From NCBI RefSeq assembly GCF_001424485.1, contig NZ_LMQC01000022.1:172523-236522 (forward strand): DNA of 64,000 nt, read 5' to 3'. Made by a program: the position numbers and the translations under genes. The notes below the pieces were generated by a model. It saw only the letters and a list, made by a program, of their open reading frames with translations, did no database searches and had not been told where the DNA came from. Shown here one piece after another: positions 31,954 to 44,520 of the stretch. This DNA is from Modestobacter sp. Leaf380 (lineage in GTDB: Bacteria; Actinomycetota; Actinomycetes; Mycobacteriales; Geodermatophilaceae). Position 1 is the stretch's first letter. The number at the start of each line of letters is the position of its first letter.

Positions 31954-33368
31954 CCGCACCACGACGCCGCGGTCCCGCCGGGCCGCGCACCAAGCAGAAC
32001 CGGCCGGAGAGCCGCCGGGTCCGCCCGACCCTGGACGGCGCCCGGCTCACCGCCTACGACGTCCTGGACGGGGTGTCCTCGCGCGCCGCCTACGCGAACC
32101 TGCTGCTGCCCCAGCTGCTGCGCGAGCGGCAGCTGGACCCCCGGGACGCCGGCTTCGCCACCCAACTGGCCTACGGCACGCTGCGGGCCACCGGCACCCT
32201 GGACGCCGTGCTGACGGGGCTGGTCAGCCGCCCGTTGGCCGAGCTGGACCCCCGGGTGCTGGACCTGCTGCGGCTGGGCGCCCACCAGCTCATCGACCTG
32301 CGGGTGCCTGCGCACGCGGCCGTGGACACCACGGTCGCGCTCACCCGGGCGATCGTGGGCACGGGTGCCTCCGGCCTGGTCAACGCGGTGCTCCGCAAGG
32401 TCGGCGCCGGCGGGGACCGGGAGGCCTGGGTCGCAGCACTCGGGGCCACCGGGGACGAGCGGCTCGCGCTGCTCACCGACCACCCGCTGTGGGTCGTAAA
32501 GGCCTGGCGGGAGGCACTGGGGGAGACCTCCGACGACGCGTCGGCCGACGCCGAGCTCGAGGCAGCCCTGCTGGCCGACGACGAGGCGCCCGAGGTGCAC
32601 CTGGTCGCCCGGCGGGTGGACCGGGACGAGCTGGTCGACGCCGTCGACGGCGACCCCGGCCCGTGGTCGCCGTACGCGGTCCGGCTGCACGGCGGGGACC
32701 CCGGCCGCATCGCCGCGGTCGCCTCCGGTGACGCCGCCGTCCAGGACGAGGGCTCCCAGCTGGCCGCGCTGGCCCTGCTGCGGGCGCCGCTGGAGGGCAC
32801 CGACGCACGCTGGCTGGACGTCTGCGCGGGCCCCGGGGGCAAGGCGGCGCTGCTGGCCGCCACCCGCCCGGCCGGGGTGCACCTCACCGCCGCGGACCGC
32901 TCCGAGCACCGGGCCGAGCTGGTCCGCAGCTCGCTGGCCGGTGCCGAGGACGTCGACGTGCTGGTCGCCGACGGCCGATCCGGGCCGTGGCAGCCGGGGT
33001 CCTTCGACCGCGTGCTGTTGGACGCGCCGTGCACCGGACTGGGCGCGCTGCGCCGTCGTCCCGAGGTGCGCTGGCGGCGGACCGCCGAGGACGTCGCCCC
33101 GCTCGCCGAGCTGCAGCGCGCGCTGCTCACCGCCGCGCTGGACGCCGTCCGGCCGGGCGGGGTGGTCGCGTACGTGACGTGCTCGCCGCACACCGCCGAG
33201 ACCGTCGAGGTGGTCGCGGCCGCCGTCGCCCGGGACGACGTGGAGCAGCTGCCGGTGGCGCCGCTGTTCCCGGACGTGCCCGACGCCGCCCGTGGTGACG
33301 CGGTGCAGCTGTGGCCGCACCGGCACGGCACGGACGCGATGTTCATCGCGCTGCTGCGCCGGGTCTAG
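31950..33368 (+). CDS. rsmB: 16S rRNA (cytosine-967) methyltransferase RsmB/Sun
   Basis: This 472-residue protein pairs an N-terminal NusB-like RNA-binding domain with a SAM-dependent methyltransferase. The NusB-like part has [21 protein letters not shown] and LVNAVLRKV. The methyltransferase has [14 protein letters not shown] for SAM, and both catalytic cysteines in [20 protein letters not shown] and [16 protein letters not shown] 31950 overlaps the fmt stop. The last 23 bases of the gene are the first unit of a tandem repeat that continues past the stop. Confidence 0.95.
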   Translation: MTAPRRRGPAGPRTKQNRPESRRVRPTLDGARLTAYDVLDGVSSRAAYANLLLPQLLRERQLDPRDAGFATQLAYGTLRATGTLDAVLTGLVSRPLAELDPRVLDLLRLGAHQLIDLRVPAHAAVDTTVALTRAIVGTGASGLVNAVLRKVGAGGDREAWVAALGATGDERLALLTDHPLWVVKAWREALGETSDDASADAELEAALLADDEAPEVHLVARRVDRDELVDAVDGDPGPWSPYAVRLHGGDPGRIAAVASGDAAVQDEGSQLAALALLRAPLEGTDARWLDVCAGPGGKAALLAATRPAGVHLTAADRSEHRAELVRSSLAGAEDVDVLVADGRSGPWQPGSFDRVLLDAPCTGLGALRRRPEVRWRRTAEDVAPLAELQRALLTAALDAVRPGGVVAYVTCSPHTAETVEVVAAAVARDDVEQLPVAPLFPDVPDAARGDAVQLWPHRHGTDAMFIALLRRV

Positions 33369-33483
33369 TCGCGCTGCTGCGCCGGGTGTGGTCGCGCTGC
33401 TGCGCCGGGTGTGGTCGCGCTGCTGCGCCGGGTGTGGTCGCGCTGCTGCGCCGCGTCTGGTCGCGCTGCCGCGCCGGGCCGGG
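33346..33483. repeat. 23-bp tandem repeat seeded by the 3' end of rsmB
   Basis: Units begin at 33346, 33369, 33392, 33415, 33438 and 33461 with an exact 23-base period. The core of each is TCGCGCTGCTGCGCCGGGT. The first copy is the last seven codons and stop of rsmB (TAG, changed to TGG in later copies). The last unit is diverged. Because 23 is not a multiple of three, each added copy shifts the frame. Confidence 0.93.
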
Positions 33484-33538
33484 TGTGATCTCGCCGGCCC
33501 GCCGCGCGGACCTGCGGGTTCTCCCCGACCATCGTCCG

Positions 33539-35269
33539 GTGACCTCCTCGCCGGCCGTCGGGACCACGGCGGGACCCGGGGAGCCGCGGCCCCGCCTGAT
33601 GGACCGGCGGGGCTGGCGGACGCTGCGCGCGGACCCGGCGGGGCTGGTGGTCGGCACCGTGTTCGCGCTGCTGGCGATGACCCCCTCGCTGCTGCCCCGG
33701 ACCTGGTTCTTCCAGGCGGTGGTCAGCGGGATCTCCGCGGCCATCGGCTACGGGGTCGCGGTCGGGCTGGTGTGGTTGCTGCGGCGGTGGTCGCGGTGGC
33801 AGCAGGTGGAGGCGTGGGCCCGGGCGCGCCTGCCGGGCTGGGTGCGGACGACGGCGTGGCTGGTGCTGCTGGTCGCCGTCCCGGTGTCGCTGCTGGTGGT
33901 GCTGACCATCGCCTCGGACTGGCAGCGGGAGGTCCGGGCGCTGATCGGCCTGCCGGGGGAGACCGCGGCCGGCTGGCTGCGCGCGGCCCCGGCGATCGTC
34001 GTGGTGGCGGTGCTGCTGGTCGCGCTGGCCCGCGGGGTGCGCTGGATCGGCCGGCTGGTCACCCGGGTGCTGCGCCGGGTGCGGTTGCCCCAGCGGCCGG
34101 CGCAGGTGATCGGTGGACTGGTGGCGCTGGCGGTCGTGGTCGGGCTGGTGGAGGGCGTGGTGCTGCGCTGGGCTCTGTCGGCGGCGGACACCAGCTTCAG
34201 CGTCACCAACGACGAGACCAAGGACGGGGTCGAGCAGCCCACGCTGGCTGAGCGCTCCGGGTCGCCGGGGTCGCTCGCGGCGTGGGACACGCTGGGTTCG
34301 GAGGGGCAGGCCTTCGTCGCCGGCGGGCCGTCCCGCGCGCGGATCGCGGGAGCTGCCGGTGTCGACGAGGACGCCGTCACCGTGCCGATCCGGGCCTACG
34401 TCGGCCTGGAGTCCGCCGACGCCCCCGAGGACCGGGCCGCGCTCGCCGTCGCCGAGCTGGAGCGCACCGGCGCGTTCGACCGCGAGGTGCTGGCCGTGGT
34501 CACGACGACCGGGACCGGCTGGGTGAACAGCGCGGCGCCCCAGGCCCTGGAGCTGGTCTACGGCGGGGACACCGCGACGGTGGCCACCCAGTACTCCTAC
34601 CTGCCGAGCTGGCTGTCCTTCATCGTCGACCGTTCCCGCGCGGCCGCCGCCGGTCGGACGCTGTTCGACGCCGTGTACGAGCGGGTGCAGCAGCTGCCCG
34701 AGGCCGGCCGCCCGCGGCTGCTGGTCTACGGCGAGAGCCTGGGCTCGGCCGGTTCGGAGGCGGCCTTCTCCGGTCTGGCCGACATCCGGGAGCGCGCCGA
34801 CGGCGTGCTGTGGGTCGGCCCGCCCAACAGCAACGAGCTGTGGTCGGCGTTCGTGGAGCGCCGGGACCCGGGCGAACCCGAGGTGGAGCCGGTGTACGCG
34901 GGTGGGATCGCCGTCCGCTTCGGGTCCGGGATCGAGGACCTCGAGGAGCCGGCCACCGAGTGGCTGGACCCCCGGGTGGTCTACCTGCAGCACCCCACCG
35001 ACCCGATCGTCTGGTGGTCCCCGGACCTGCTCCTCACCCGGCCGGACTGGCTGGTGGAGCCCCGCGGGGAGGGGGTCTCGCCGGCCATGAGCTGGTACCC
35101 CGTCGTCACCTTCTGGCAGGTGACGGTGGACATGACCAACGCCCAGTCCCCACCCGACGGGTACGGCCACAACTACGGTGACCTGCTGCTGGACGCCTGG
35201 CTGCTGATCGCCCCGCCCGACGGCTGGACCGCCGCCGACACCGACCGGGCTCGTGCCGTCGTCGGCTGA
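33539..35269 (+). CDS. Membrane alpha/beta-hydrolase, family 9 type
   Basis: This protein of about 576 residues has an N-terminal membrane domain of four to five helices (about residues 40-230, including GTVFALLAMTPSLLPRTWFF). A soluble alpha/beta-hydrolase domain on the outer side follows, with the nucleophile in YGESLGSAGSEAAF. Late acidic and histidine segments (YLQHPTDPIVWW, then GYGHNYGDLLLD) could supply the rest of the triad. The pattern matches the Abhydrolase_9 family of actinobacteria; the substrate is unknown. The start is uncertain: GTG 33539 or ATG 33599. Frames reading back into the 23-bp repeat are not believed. Confidence 0.8.
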   Translation: MTSSPAVGTTAGPGEPRPRLMDRRGWRTLRADPAGLVVGTVFALLAMTPSLLPRTWFFQAVVSGISAAIGYGVAVGLVWLLRRWSRWQQVEAWARARLPGWVRTTAWLVLLVAVPVSLLVVLTIASDWQREVRALIGLPGETAAGWLRAAPAIVVVAVLLVALARGVRWIGRLVTRVLRRVRLPQRPAQVIGGLVALAVVVGLVEGVVLRWALSAADTSFSVTNDETKDGVEQPTLAERSGSPGSLAAWDTLGSEGQAFVAGGPSRARIAGAAGVDEDAVTVPIRAYVGLESADAPEDRAALAVAELERTGAFDREVLAVVTTTGTGWVNSAAPQALELVYGGDTATVATQYSYLPSWLSFIVDRSRAAAAGRTLFDAVYERVQQLPEAGRPRLLVYGESLGSAGSEAAFSGLADIRERADGVLWVGPPNSNELWSAFVERRDPGEPEVEPVYAGGIAVRFGSGIEDLEEPATEWLDPRVVYLQHPTDPIVWWSPDLLLTRPDWLVEPRGEGVSPAMSWYPVVTFWQVTVDMTNAQSPPDGYGHNYGDLLLDAWLLIAPPDGWTAADTDRARAVVG

Positions 35270-35287
35270 CGCCCCCCTGGAGGACCT

Positions 35288-37232
<1,945 letters not shown>

Positions 37233-37237
<5 letters not shown>

Positions 37238-37257
37238 CCCGGCGTCGCCCGGTCAGC
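37233..37257. terminator. Convergent hairpin embedding both stop codons
   Basis: The arms GCTGACC (37233-37239) and GGTCAGC (37251-37257) contain the stop of the acyl-CoA ligase and the stop of the minus-strand gene. The inside adds a further 3 bp after one mismatch. No T run is present. Confidence 0.6.
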
Positions 37258-37903
37258 TGACCAGCAGTGCTGTCCCCGCGCCGAGGGCGATGACGACCAG
37301 CACGACCACCAGCACGACCACCGCGACGAGTGCGCCGCCACGCCGACCGCTCGCCCAGCGGAACCCCCACCCGGCCACGGGTGCCGCACGGGGCGGTCCC
37401 GGCGGGTCGGCCAGCCAGCGACGCGCGTCCGCCGCACGACCCCGCAGCCACCGCGTGGCCACGACGGTGCTCGCGGTCATCAGCAGCCCGCCGACGACGA
37501 CCGCTGGCCAGGGACGCTGCAGCACTCCGGCGGCGAGGAAGCACACCAGGGCGACCGGGAAGAGCCAGGCACCCCAGCCGAAGGCGGCAGCGTGGTGGGC
37601 CTGCCGATCGGCCCGCTCCCGGAGGCCGGGCCCGGGGTCCTCGTGGCGGCGCAGGGCGCGTTCCACCGCGTGTCCGCTGGCGCCGCGCCTGCGGGCCGCG
37701 GGCACCGACGTGAGGACGACGACCGTCAGCACGACCAGTGCCGAGTACCCGGCGACGGCGATCGCCCCGGCCCGCCCGGACAGGCCCAGTGCCTGGCCGG
37801 TCAGCAGGTACTGCCCGAGGAACCACGTCGAGACGACGGGTGCGAACGCCCACTCCACGGGGGTCACCCGGTCGTCCGGAGGGGCAGGGGCGTGCCCGCT
37901 CAC
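37253..37903 (-). CDS. Hypothetical membrane protein, five helices
   Basis: This 216-residue protein has five predicted membrane segments, among them VEWAFAPVVSTWFLGQYLLTG, AIAVAGYSALVVLTVVVLTSV and a last Val-rich stretch at the C-terminus. An Arg/Ala-rich cytoplasmic loop lies between segments two and three. It starts at GTG 37903 and overlaps the upstream gene by four bases (GTGA on the minus strand). It resembles its upstream neighbour in plan, but I recognise no family. The frame stays open upstream to 38683, but that part only shadows the next gene. Confidence 0.7.
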   Translation of the reverse strand: MSGHAPAPPDDRVTPVEWAFAPVVSTWFLGQYLLTGQALGLSGRAGAIAVAGYSALVVLTVVVLTSVPAARRRGASGHAVERALRRHEDPGPGLRERADRQAHHAAAFGWGAWLFPVALVCFLAAGVLQRPWPAVVVGGLLMTASTVVATRWLRGRAADARRWLADPPGPPRAAPVAGWGFRWASGRRGGALVAVVVLVVVLVVIALGAGTALLVS

Positions 37904-38574
37904 CGTGGCCCCTCCGGGGTACCGGTCCGCCTGGGCGACGGAGGACCCGCTCCAGGAGTCGTGAGTCCGGTCGCGTCCGGTCCCGCCGACTCCACCTCGA
38001 CGGGCGGGTCCCGCAACCAACGGCGCGCCCACCGGGCCCGCACGGCCGCGGACGTGACCATGACGACGCCGATCACGAGCCAGCCTGCGCCCAGGAGGAG
38101 GTCCGTCCTGTCGCCCTCCTGGTTCAGCCAGTAGGCGCCCACCGCGAACTGCAGCACGGACACCGGGACCGCGTACCGGACCTCCCGCTGGGCCCGCTCC
38201 GCGATGTCGCGGATGCGCGGGCGGGCGGCGAGTCCCACGGGCACGTGGTGTCTGAGCCCGTAGGCGGCTCGTGCTTCGTCCAGGTCCCGCTGCCACCCCG
38301 GGTCCTCGCCGCTGGCGCGGCGCCACAGTCGCCACGGGTCGTTGCCCGCGGAGCGCTCGACCGCCCACCAGCCGAGCAGCACGATGACCGCGAGCGAGCC
38401 GATCGCGAACAGCCCCGGACCGGTGACGGGGTGGCCGGCGGTCACCACCACCACCACCGCGGCCACGGGTACGAGCCCGAGGAACGCGCGGCGGGCGCGC
38501 CGACGCCGTCGGGCAGCCGGCGTCCACGGGGGTGCAGGTGCCTCCTGGTCGGCAGACGTGCGGGCCTCGCTCAC
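37900..38574 (-). CDS. Hypothetical membrane protein, four helices
   Basis: This 224-residue protein begins with a polar N-terminus and a strong Arg cluster before the first helix. It has four membrane segments (FLGLVPVAAVVVVVTAG; LFAIGSLAVIVLLGWWAV; YAVPVSVLQFAVGAYWL; LLLGAGWLVIGVVMVTSAAV) and a polar Pro/Gly tail. A soluble loop with DPGWQRDLDEARAAYGL separates helices two and three. GTG 38574 overlaps the stop of the gene before it, and its own stop overlaps the gene after it, so all three are one unit. No family is recognised. Confidence 0.7.
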   Translation of the reverse strand: MSEARTSADQEAPAPPWTPAARRRRRARRAFLGLVPVAAVVVVVTAGHPVTGPGLFAIGSLAVIVLLGWWAVERSAGNDPWRLWRRASGEDPGWQRDLDEARAAYGLRHHVPVGLAARPRIRDIAERAQREVRYAVPVSVLQFAVGAYWLNQEGDRTDLLLGAGWLVIGVVMVTSAAVRARWARRWLRDPPVEVESAGPDATGLTTPGAGPPSPRRTGTPEGPR

Positions 38575-38922
38575 ACGCTGGCCGGCGTCTCGCGCAGCCG
38601 CCAGGCCAGCGGCGCCCCACCCAGCAGCAGCACCGCCGGCCCCGCGGCCAGCGCGTCGCCCCGCACGACAGCGGCGACCACACAGGCGGCGGCGAGCAGG
38701 CACGCCGGCGTGAGGACCGGCCACACCCCCCACCGTGGCGGCGGCGAGCTGGGCAGCAGGTCGCCCGCCAGGAGCACGGCGACCAGGGTCCCGGTCAGGA
38801 CGAGGACGGCAGTCCCGCCCCCCCGGCATCAGCACCCCGACCGCCCACACCGAGCCGGCGGCCCACGGCCCAACCAGCAGCAGTCGACGCACGAACTCCC
38901 TGGTCGTCACGGGGATGAGCAT
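38571..38922 (-). pseudogene. Small membrane protein gene broken by a frameshift in a G7 run
   Basis: Reading from ATG 38922, the first 36 residues look real (MLIPVTTREFVRRLL, then a membrane helix ending VGVLMPGG). The frame then turns into Arg/Pro-rich nonsense. One base fewer in the C7 tract at 38818-38824 (G7 on the coding strand) restores a frame that continues TAVLVLTGTLVAVLLAGDLLPS and ends at 38571, overlapping the next gene. The repaired product would be about 116 residues with four short helices. This may be a real lesion, a slippage-prone switch or a sequencing error. Confidence 0.65.
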
Positions 38923-39032
38923 GATCCACTCCGCGCAACACCGCACTTCGAAGCCCGATCGGTCTCGTACGATCGAGCCCAGGTGGGCCACCCGGTCCGC
39001 AGCACCCGGCAGGCGTCGTCGCCGCCCGCACC

Positions 39033-39038
39033 TACGAT
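39033..39038 (+). promoter_or_regulatory. -10 element of rpe, leaderless arrangement
   Basis: TACGAT ends six bases before GTG 39045. The region 38923-39044 has no ribosome-binding site for rpe and is AT-richer than the genes around it. Confidence 0.5.
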
Positions 39039-39044
39039 CACCCG

Positions 39045-39722
39045 GTGTCCCGCACCCCGATGATCGCGCCCAGCCTGCTGTCCGCGGACTTCGCCCGGCT
39101 CGCCGAGGAGACCGCCCGGATCGCCGACGCCGACTGGGTGCACGTCGACGTCATGGACGCCCACTTCGTGCCGAACCTGACCCTCGGGCGGCCCGTGGTG
39201 GAGGCGATCGCGCGGGTCAGCCCGGTGCCGCTGGACTGCCACCTGATGATCGAGGACCCGGAGCGCTGGGCCCCCGGCTACGCCGAGCTCGGCGCCCGCA
39301 ACGTCACGGTGCACGCCGAGGCCTGCACCGGTGACCCCCGCGACCTGGCCCGTGACCTGCGCGCCGCCGGCTCGCTGGCCGGCCTGGCGATCAAGCCGGG
39401 CACCCCGCTGGAGCGCTACACCGAGGTGCTCAAGGACTTCGACACCCTGCTGGTGATGAGCGTCGAGCCCGGCTTCGGCGGCCAGTCCTTCATCGCCGAC
39501 GTGCTGAGCAAGGTCCGGGAGGCCCGTCGGCTCGTCGACACCGGCCACCTGGAGCTGCTCGTCGAGATCGACGGCGGCATCAACGCCGACACCATCGAGC
39601 TCGCCGCCGAGGCCGGTGTCGACGTCTTCGTCGCGGGCTCCGCCGTCTACGGCGCCGACGACCCGGCCGCGGCCATCGCCGCGCTCCGGGCGCAGGCAGC
39701 CCGCGCGTCCGCACCCCGGTGA
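39045..39722 (+). CDS. rpe: Ribulose-phosphate 3-epimerase
   Basis: This 225-residue TIM-barrel enzyme interconverts ribulose 5-phosphate and xylulose 5-phosphate. Conserved parts are APSLLSADF with the catalytic Asp region, [42 protein letters not shown] and [10 protein letters not shown]. It opens a riboflavin-histidine cluster; its substrate ribulose 5-phosphate is also the substrate of RibAB. The stop overlaps GTG of ribD. Confidence 0.96.
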   Translation: MSRTPMIAPSLLSADFARLAEETARIADADWVHVDVMDAHFVPNLTLGRPVVEAIARVSPVPLDCHLMIEDPERWAPGYAELGARNVTVHAEACTGDPRDLARDLRAAGSLAGLAIKPGTPLERYTEVLKDFDTLLVMSVEPGFGGQSFIADVLSKVREARRLVDTGHLELLVEIDGGINADTIELAAEAGVDVFVAGSAVYGADDPAAAIAALRAQAARASAPR

Positions 39723-40789
39723 CTCCGGGGGAGCCGCCCGCCCACGAGCTCGCGGCCATGGCCCGGGCCCGGGAGCTGGGCTGGTCCGCGCTGGGCCGCA
39801 CCAGCCCCAACCCCGCCGTCGGCGCCGTGGTCCTCGACGCGGCCGGGCAGGTCGTGGGGGAGGGGGCGACCCAGCCCCCGGGCGGGCCGCACGCCGAGGT
39901 CGGCGCTCTGACGCAGGCCGGCGAGCGGGCGCGTGGCGGCACCGCCGTCGTCACGCTCGAGCCGTGCAACCACACCGGCCGCACCGGGCCCTGCGCGCAG
40001 GCCCTGCTGGCCGCCGGTGTCGCCCGCGTCGTCGTCGCCGTCCCCGAGCCCACCGACCTCGCCCAGGGCGGCGCCCGGCGGCTGCGGGACGCCGGCGTCG
40101 ACGTCGTCACCGGGGTGGAGCAGGCGGCCGCCGAGGACGGCGCGCTCGCCCCGTGGCTGACCGGCGTCCGGGAGCACCGGCCGCAGGTGGTCTGGAAGGT
40201 CGCCAGCACCCTGGACGGCCGGGTCGCCGCAGCCGACGGCACCAGCCGCTGGATCACCGGCCCGGTCGCCCGCGCGGCCGTCCACCGGCTGCGCGCGACC
40301 TGCGACGCCGTCCTCGTCGGCTCCGGGACCGTGCTCACCGACGACCCCCAGCTCACCGTCCGCGACGACGACGGCCACGACGTCGCCCACCAGCCGCTGC
40401 GGGTCGTGCTCGACCGGCGCGGCCGCGTCCCGGCCACCGCCCGGGTCCGGGACGACGCCGCCCGCACCCACCTCAGCGCCGCCGCCGACCCCGCGGCGCT
40501 GCTCGCCGAGCTGTGGGCCCTCGACGTCCGACGGGTGCTGCTGGAGGGCGGCCCCACGCTGGCCGCCGCGTTCCTGACCGCCGGCCTCGTCGACGAGGTC
40601 GTGCTGCACCTGGCCCCCCAGCTGCTGGGCGCCGGAGCGACCCTGGTGGGGGACCTGGGAATCACCACGATGTCCCAGGCGCTGCAGCTCGAGACCCTGG
40701 ACGTCACCCCCCTGGGGAGGGACGTGCAGGTCCGGCTCCGACCCACCCGTCACACTGGTGGCCACACCCGCACGGAAAGAGGCAGCTGA
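39719..40789 (+). CDS. ribD: Bifunctional riboflavin deaminase/reductase RibD
   Basis: This 356-residue protein carries out two middle steps of riboflavin synthesis. The deaminase half has zinc ligands in PHAEVGAL and [14 protein letters not shown]. The NADPH-dependent reductase half starts near residue 155 with [22 protein letters not shown] and includes [16 protein letters not shown]. Both halves look complete. The start is GTG 39719, overlapping rpe; one base separates its stop from ribE. Confidence 0.95.
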   Translation: MTPGEPPAHELAAMARARELGWSALGRTSPNPAVGAVVLDAAGQVVGEGATQPPGGPHAEVGALTQAGERARGGTAVVTLEPCNHTGRTGPCAQALLAAGVARVVVAVPEPTDLAQGGARRLRDAGVDVVTGVEQAAAEDGALAPWLTGVREHRPQVVWKVASTLDGRVAAADGTSRWITGPVARAAVHRLRATCDAVLVGSGTVLTDDPQLTVRDDDGHDVAHQPLRVVLDRRGRVPATARVRDDAARTHLSAAADPAALLAELWALDVRRVLLEGGPTLAAAFLTAGLVDEVVLHLAPQLLGAGATLVGDLGITTMSQALQLETLDVTPLGRDVQVRLRPTRHTGGHTRTERGS

Positions 40790-40790
40790 C

Positions 40791-41395
40791 GTGTTCACCG
40801 GCATCGTCGAGGAGGTCGGCACCCTCGTCGTCCGCGACGACCAGAGCGACTCCGCGCGCCTGCAGGTCCGTGGCGCCAGGACCCTGGAGGGCGTCGCGCT
40901 CGGCGACTCCATCGCGGTCAACGGCGTCTGCCTCACCGTCACCGGCATGAGCGACGGCGTCTGGTCCACCGACGTCATGGCCGAGACGCTCAGGCGCAGC
41001 AGCCTGGGTGCGCTCACCGACGGCGACCCGGTCAACCTGGAGCGCGCGGTCACCGCCGGCACCCGGCTGGGCGGGCACATCGTGCAGGGCCACGTCGACG
41101 GCGTCGGCACCGTCGCCGCGGTGACCCCGAGCGAGAACTGGACCGTCGTCCGCATCGCGCTGCCCGCCGGCATCGCCCGCTACGTGGTCGAGAAGGGCTC
41201 CATCACCCTGGACGGCGTCTCCCTCACGGTGAGCGCGCTGTCCTCGGCCACCGACCCCGAGCCCTGGCTCGAGGTCTCCCTCATCCCCACCACCCTGCGC
41301 GAGACCACCCTCGGCACGCGCACCCCGGGTGACCCGGTCAACCTGGAGGTGGACGTCATCGCCAAGTACGTCGAGCGACTGCTGGAGGCACGCGC

Positions 41396-41399
<4 letters not shown>
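40791..41399 (+). CDS. ribE: Riboflavin synthase, alpha chain
   Basis: This 202-residue protein has two repeated lumazine-binding barrels. The first opens [12 protein letters not shown] with NGVCLTVTG; the second has [13 protein letters not shown] and GVSLTVSAL. It dismutates two lumazines into riboflavin. The start is GTG 40791, just after ribD, with GGAAAGAGG 8-16 bases before. The gene overlaps ribAB by ATGA. Confidence 0.95.
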
Positions 41400-43522
<2,123 letters not shown>

Positions 43523-43529
43523 AGAAGGA

Positions 43530-43574
43530 CCCTCCTGCCCACGGCGACGATCTCCGCGGGTCCCTGCAGGAGGG
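43530..43574 (+). promoter_or_regulatory. Stem-loop between hisE and hisG
   Basis: CCCTCCTGC (43530-43538) pairs perfectly with GCAGGAGGG (43566-43574) around a 27-base loop. The 3' arm ends 30 bases before the hisG start. It could adjust hisG expression or mRNA stability; no His-codon leader peptide is seen. Confidence 0.4.
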
Positions 43575-43604
43575 CCGTTGCACCCCGTCACCTTGGAGTC
43601 AGCA

Positions 43605-44468
43605 GTGCTGCGCGTCGCCGTCCCGAACAAGGGCGTCCTGTCCGAACCCGCAGCGGAGATGCTCTCCGAGAGCGGCTACCGGCAGCGGCGCAGCACCAAG
43701 GACCTCGCGGTCTACGACCCCGACAGCGACACCGAGTTCTTCTACCTTCGCCCCCGCGACATCGCCGTCTACGTCGCCGCCGGCACGCTGGACGTCGGCA
43801 TCACCGGCCGGGACATGCTGCTGGAGACCACGCCGCCGGACACCGAGTCCCCGGCCGTGGAGGTCATGCCGCTGGGCTTCGGTCGCTCGTCCTTCCGGTT
43901 CGCCAGCCCGCTGGACGCCGGCATCGAGGACGTCCGGTCCCTGGCCGGCAAGCGCATCGCCACCGCCTACCCGGTGCTGCTGGAGCGCTTCCTCACCGAG
44001 CAGGGCATCGACGCCTCCGTGGTCAAGCTCGACGGTGCCGTCGAGACGGCCTGCCGGCTCGGCGTGGCCGACGCGGTCTGCGACGTCGTGGAGACCGGGA
44101 CGACGCTGCGTCAGGCCGGCCTGCACGTCATCGGTGAGCCGGTGCTGACCAGCGAGGCGATCCTGGTGCAGCGCACCGGCGCCGAGGAGAACCCGGCCGT
44201 GGCCCAGCTGCAGCGCCGGCTGCGCGGGGTCCTGGTGGCCCGGCAGTACGTGATGCTCGACTACGACTGCCCCGACGACCTGCTGGCCCGGGCCACCGCG
44301 ATCACCCCGGGCCTGGAGGGCCCCACGGTGAGCCGGCTGCAGACGGAGGGCTGGTCCGCCGTCCGGGCGATGGTGCCCCAGGGCGACACCAACCGGCTGA
44401 TGGACGAGCTCTGGGACCTCGGTGCGCGGGCCATCCTGGTGACCTCCATCCACGCCTGCCGGATCTGA
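43605..44468 (+). CDS. hisG: ATP phosphoribosyltransferase, long form
   Basis: This 287-residue enzyme starts histidine synthesis. It begins LRVAVPNKGVLSEPAAEML, the family N-terminus, and carries the PRPP loop near DVVETGTTLRQAGL. The C-terminal regulatory domain (about residues 210-287) with MVPQGDTNRLMDELWDLGARAILVTSIHACR marks the hexameric long form, which is feedback-inhibited by histidine. GTG 43605 follows TTGGAG; an earlier TTG at 43578 is less likely. A strong hairpin follows. Confidence 0.95.
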   Translation: MLRVAVPNKGVLSEPAAEMLSESGYRQRRSTKDLAVYDPDSDTEFFYLRPRDIAVYVAAGTLDVGITGRDMLLETTPPDTESPAVEVMPLGFGRSSFRFASPLDAGIEDVRSLAGKRIATAYPVLLERFLTEQGIDASVVKLDGAVETACRLGVADAVCDVVETGTTLRQAGLHVIGEPVLTSEAILVQRTGAEENPAVAQLQRRLRGVLVARQYVMLDYDCPDDLLARATAITPGLEGPTVSRLQTEGWSAVRAMVPQGDTNRLMDELWDLGARAILVTSIHACRI

Positions 44469-44473
44469 GCAGG

Positions 44474-44510
44474 CCGCCGCGCCGGCCCCCGAGGGGCACC
44501 GGCGCGGCGG
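44474..44510. terminator. Bidirectional hairpin between hisG and the MFS gene
   Basis: The arms CCGCCGCGCCGG (44474-44485) and CCGGCGCGGCGG (44499-44510) pair perfectly, with a further CCCC/GGGG pair inside the loop. It lies in the 52-base gap between convergent genes. Confidence 0.85.
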
Positions 44511-44520
44511 GAGTTCCCGG

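Noticed and set aside
33346..33483. CRISPR-like array
   Set aside because: Repeats are directly adjacent without spacers and no cas genes are present; the same holds for the arrays at 25780 and 63853.
33311..33598. N-terminal extension of the membrane hydrolase through the 23-bp repeat
   Set aside because: The extra residues are repeat-derived Arg/Cys/Ala sequence overlapping rsmB; a start at 33539 or 33599 fits the membrane domain.
38923..39044. FMN riboswitch ahead of the rib operon
   Set aside because: The gap before rpe is too short, has no FMN-element landmarks, and the transcript looks leaderless.
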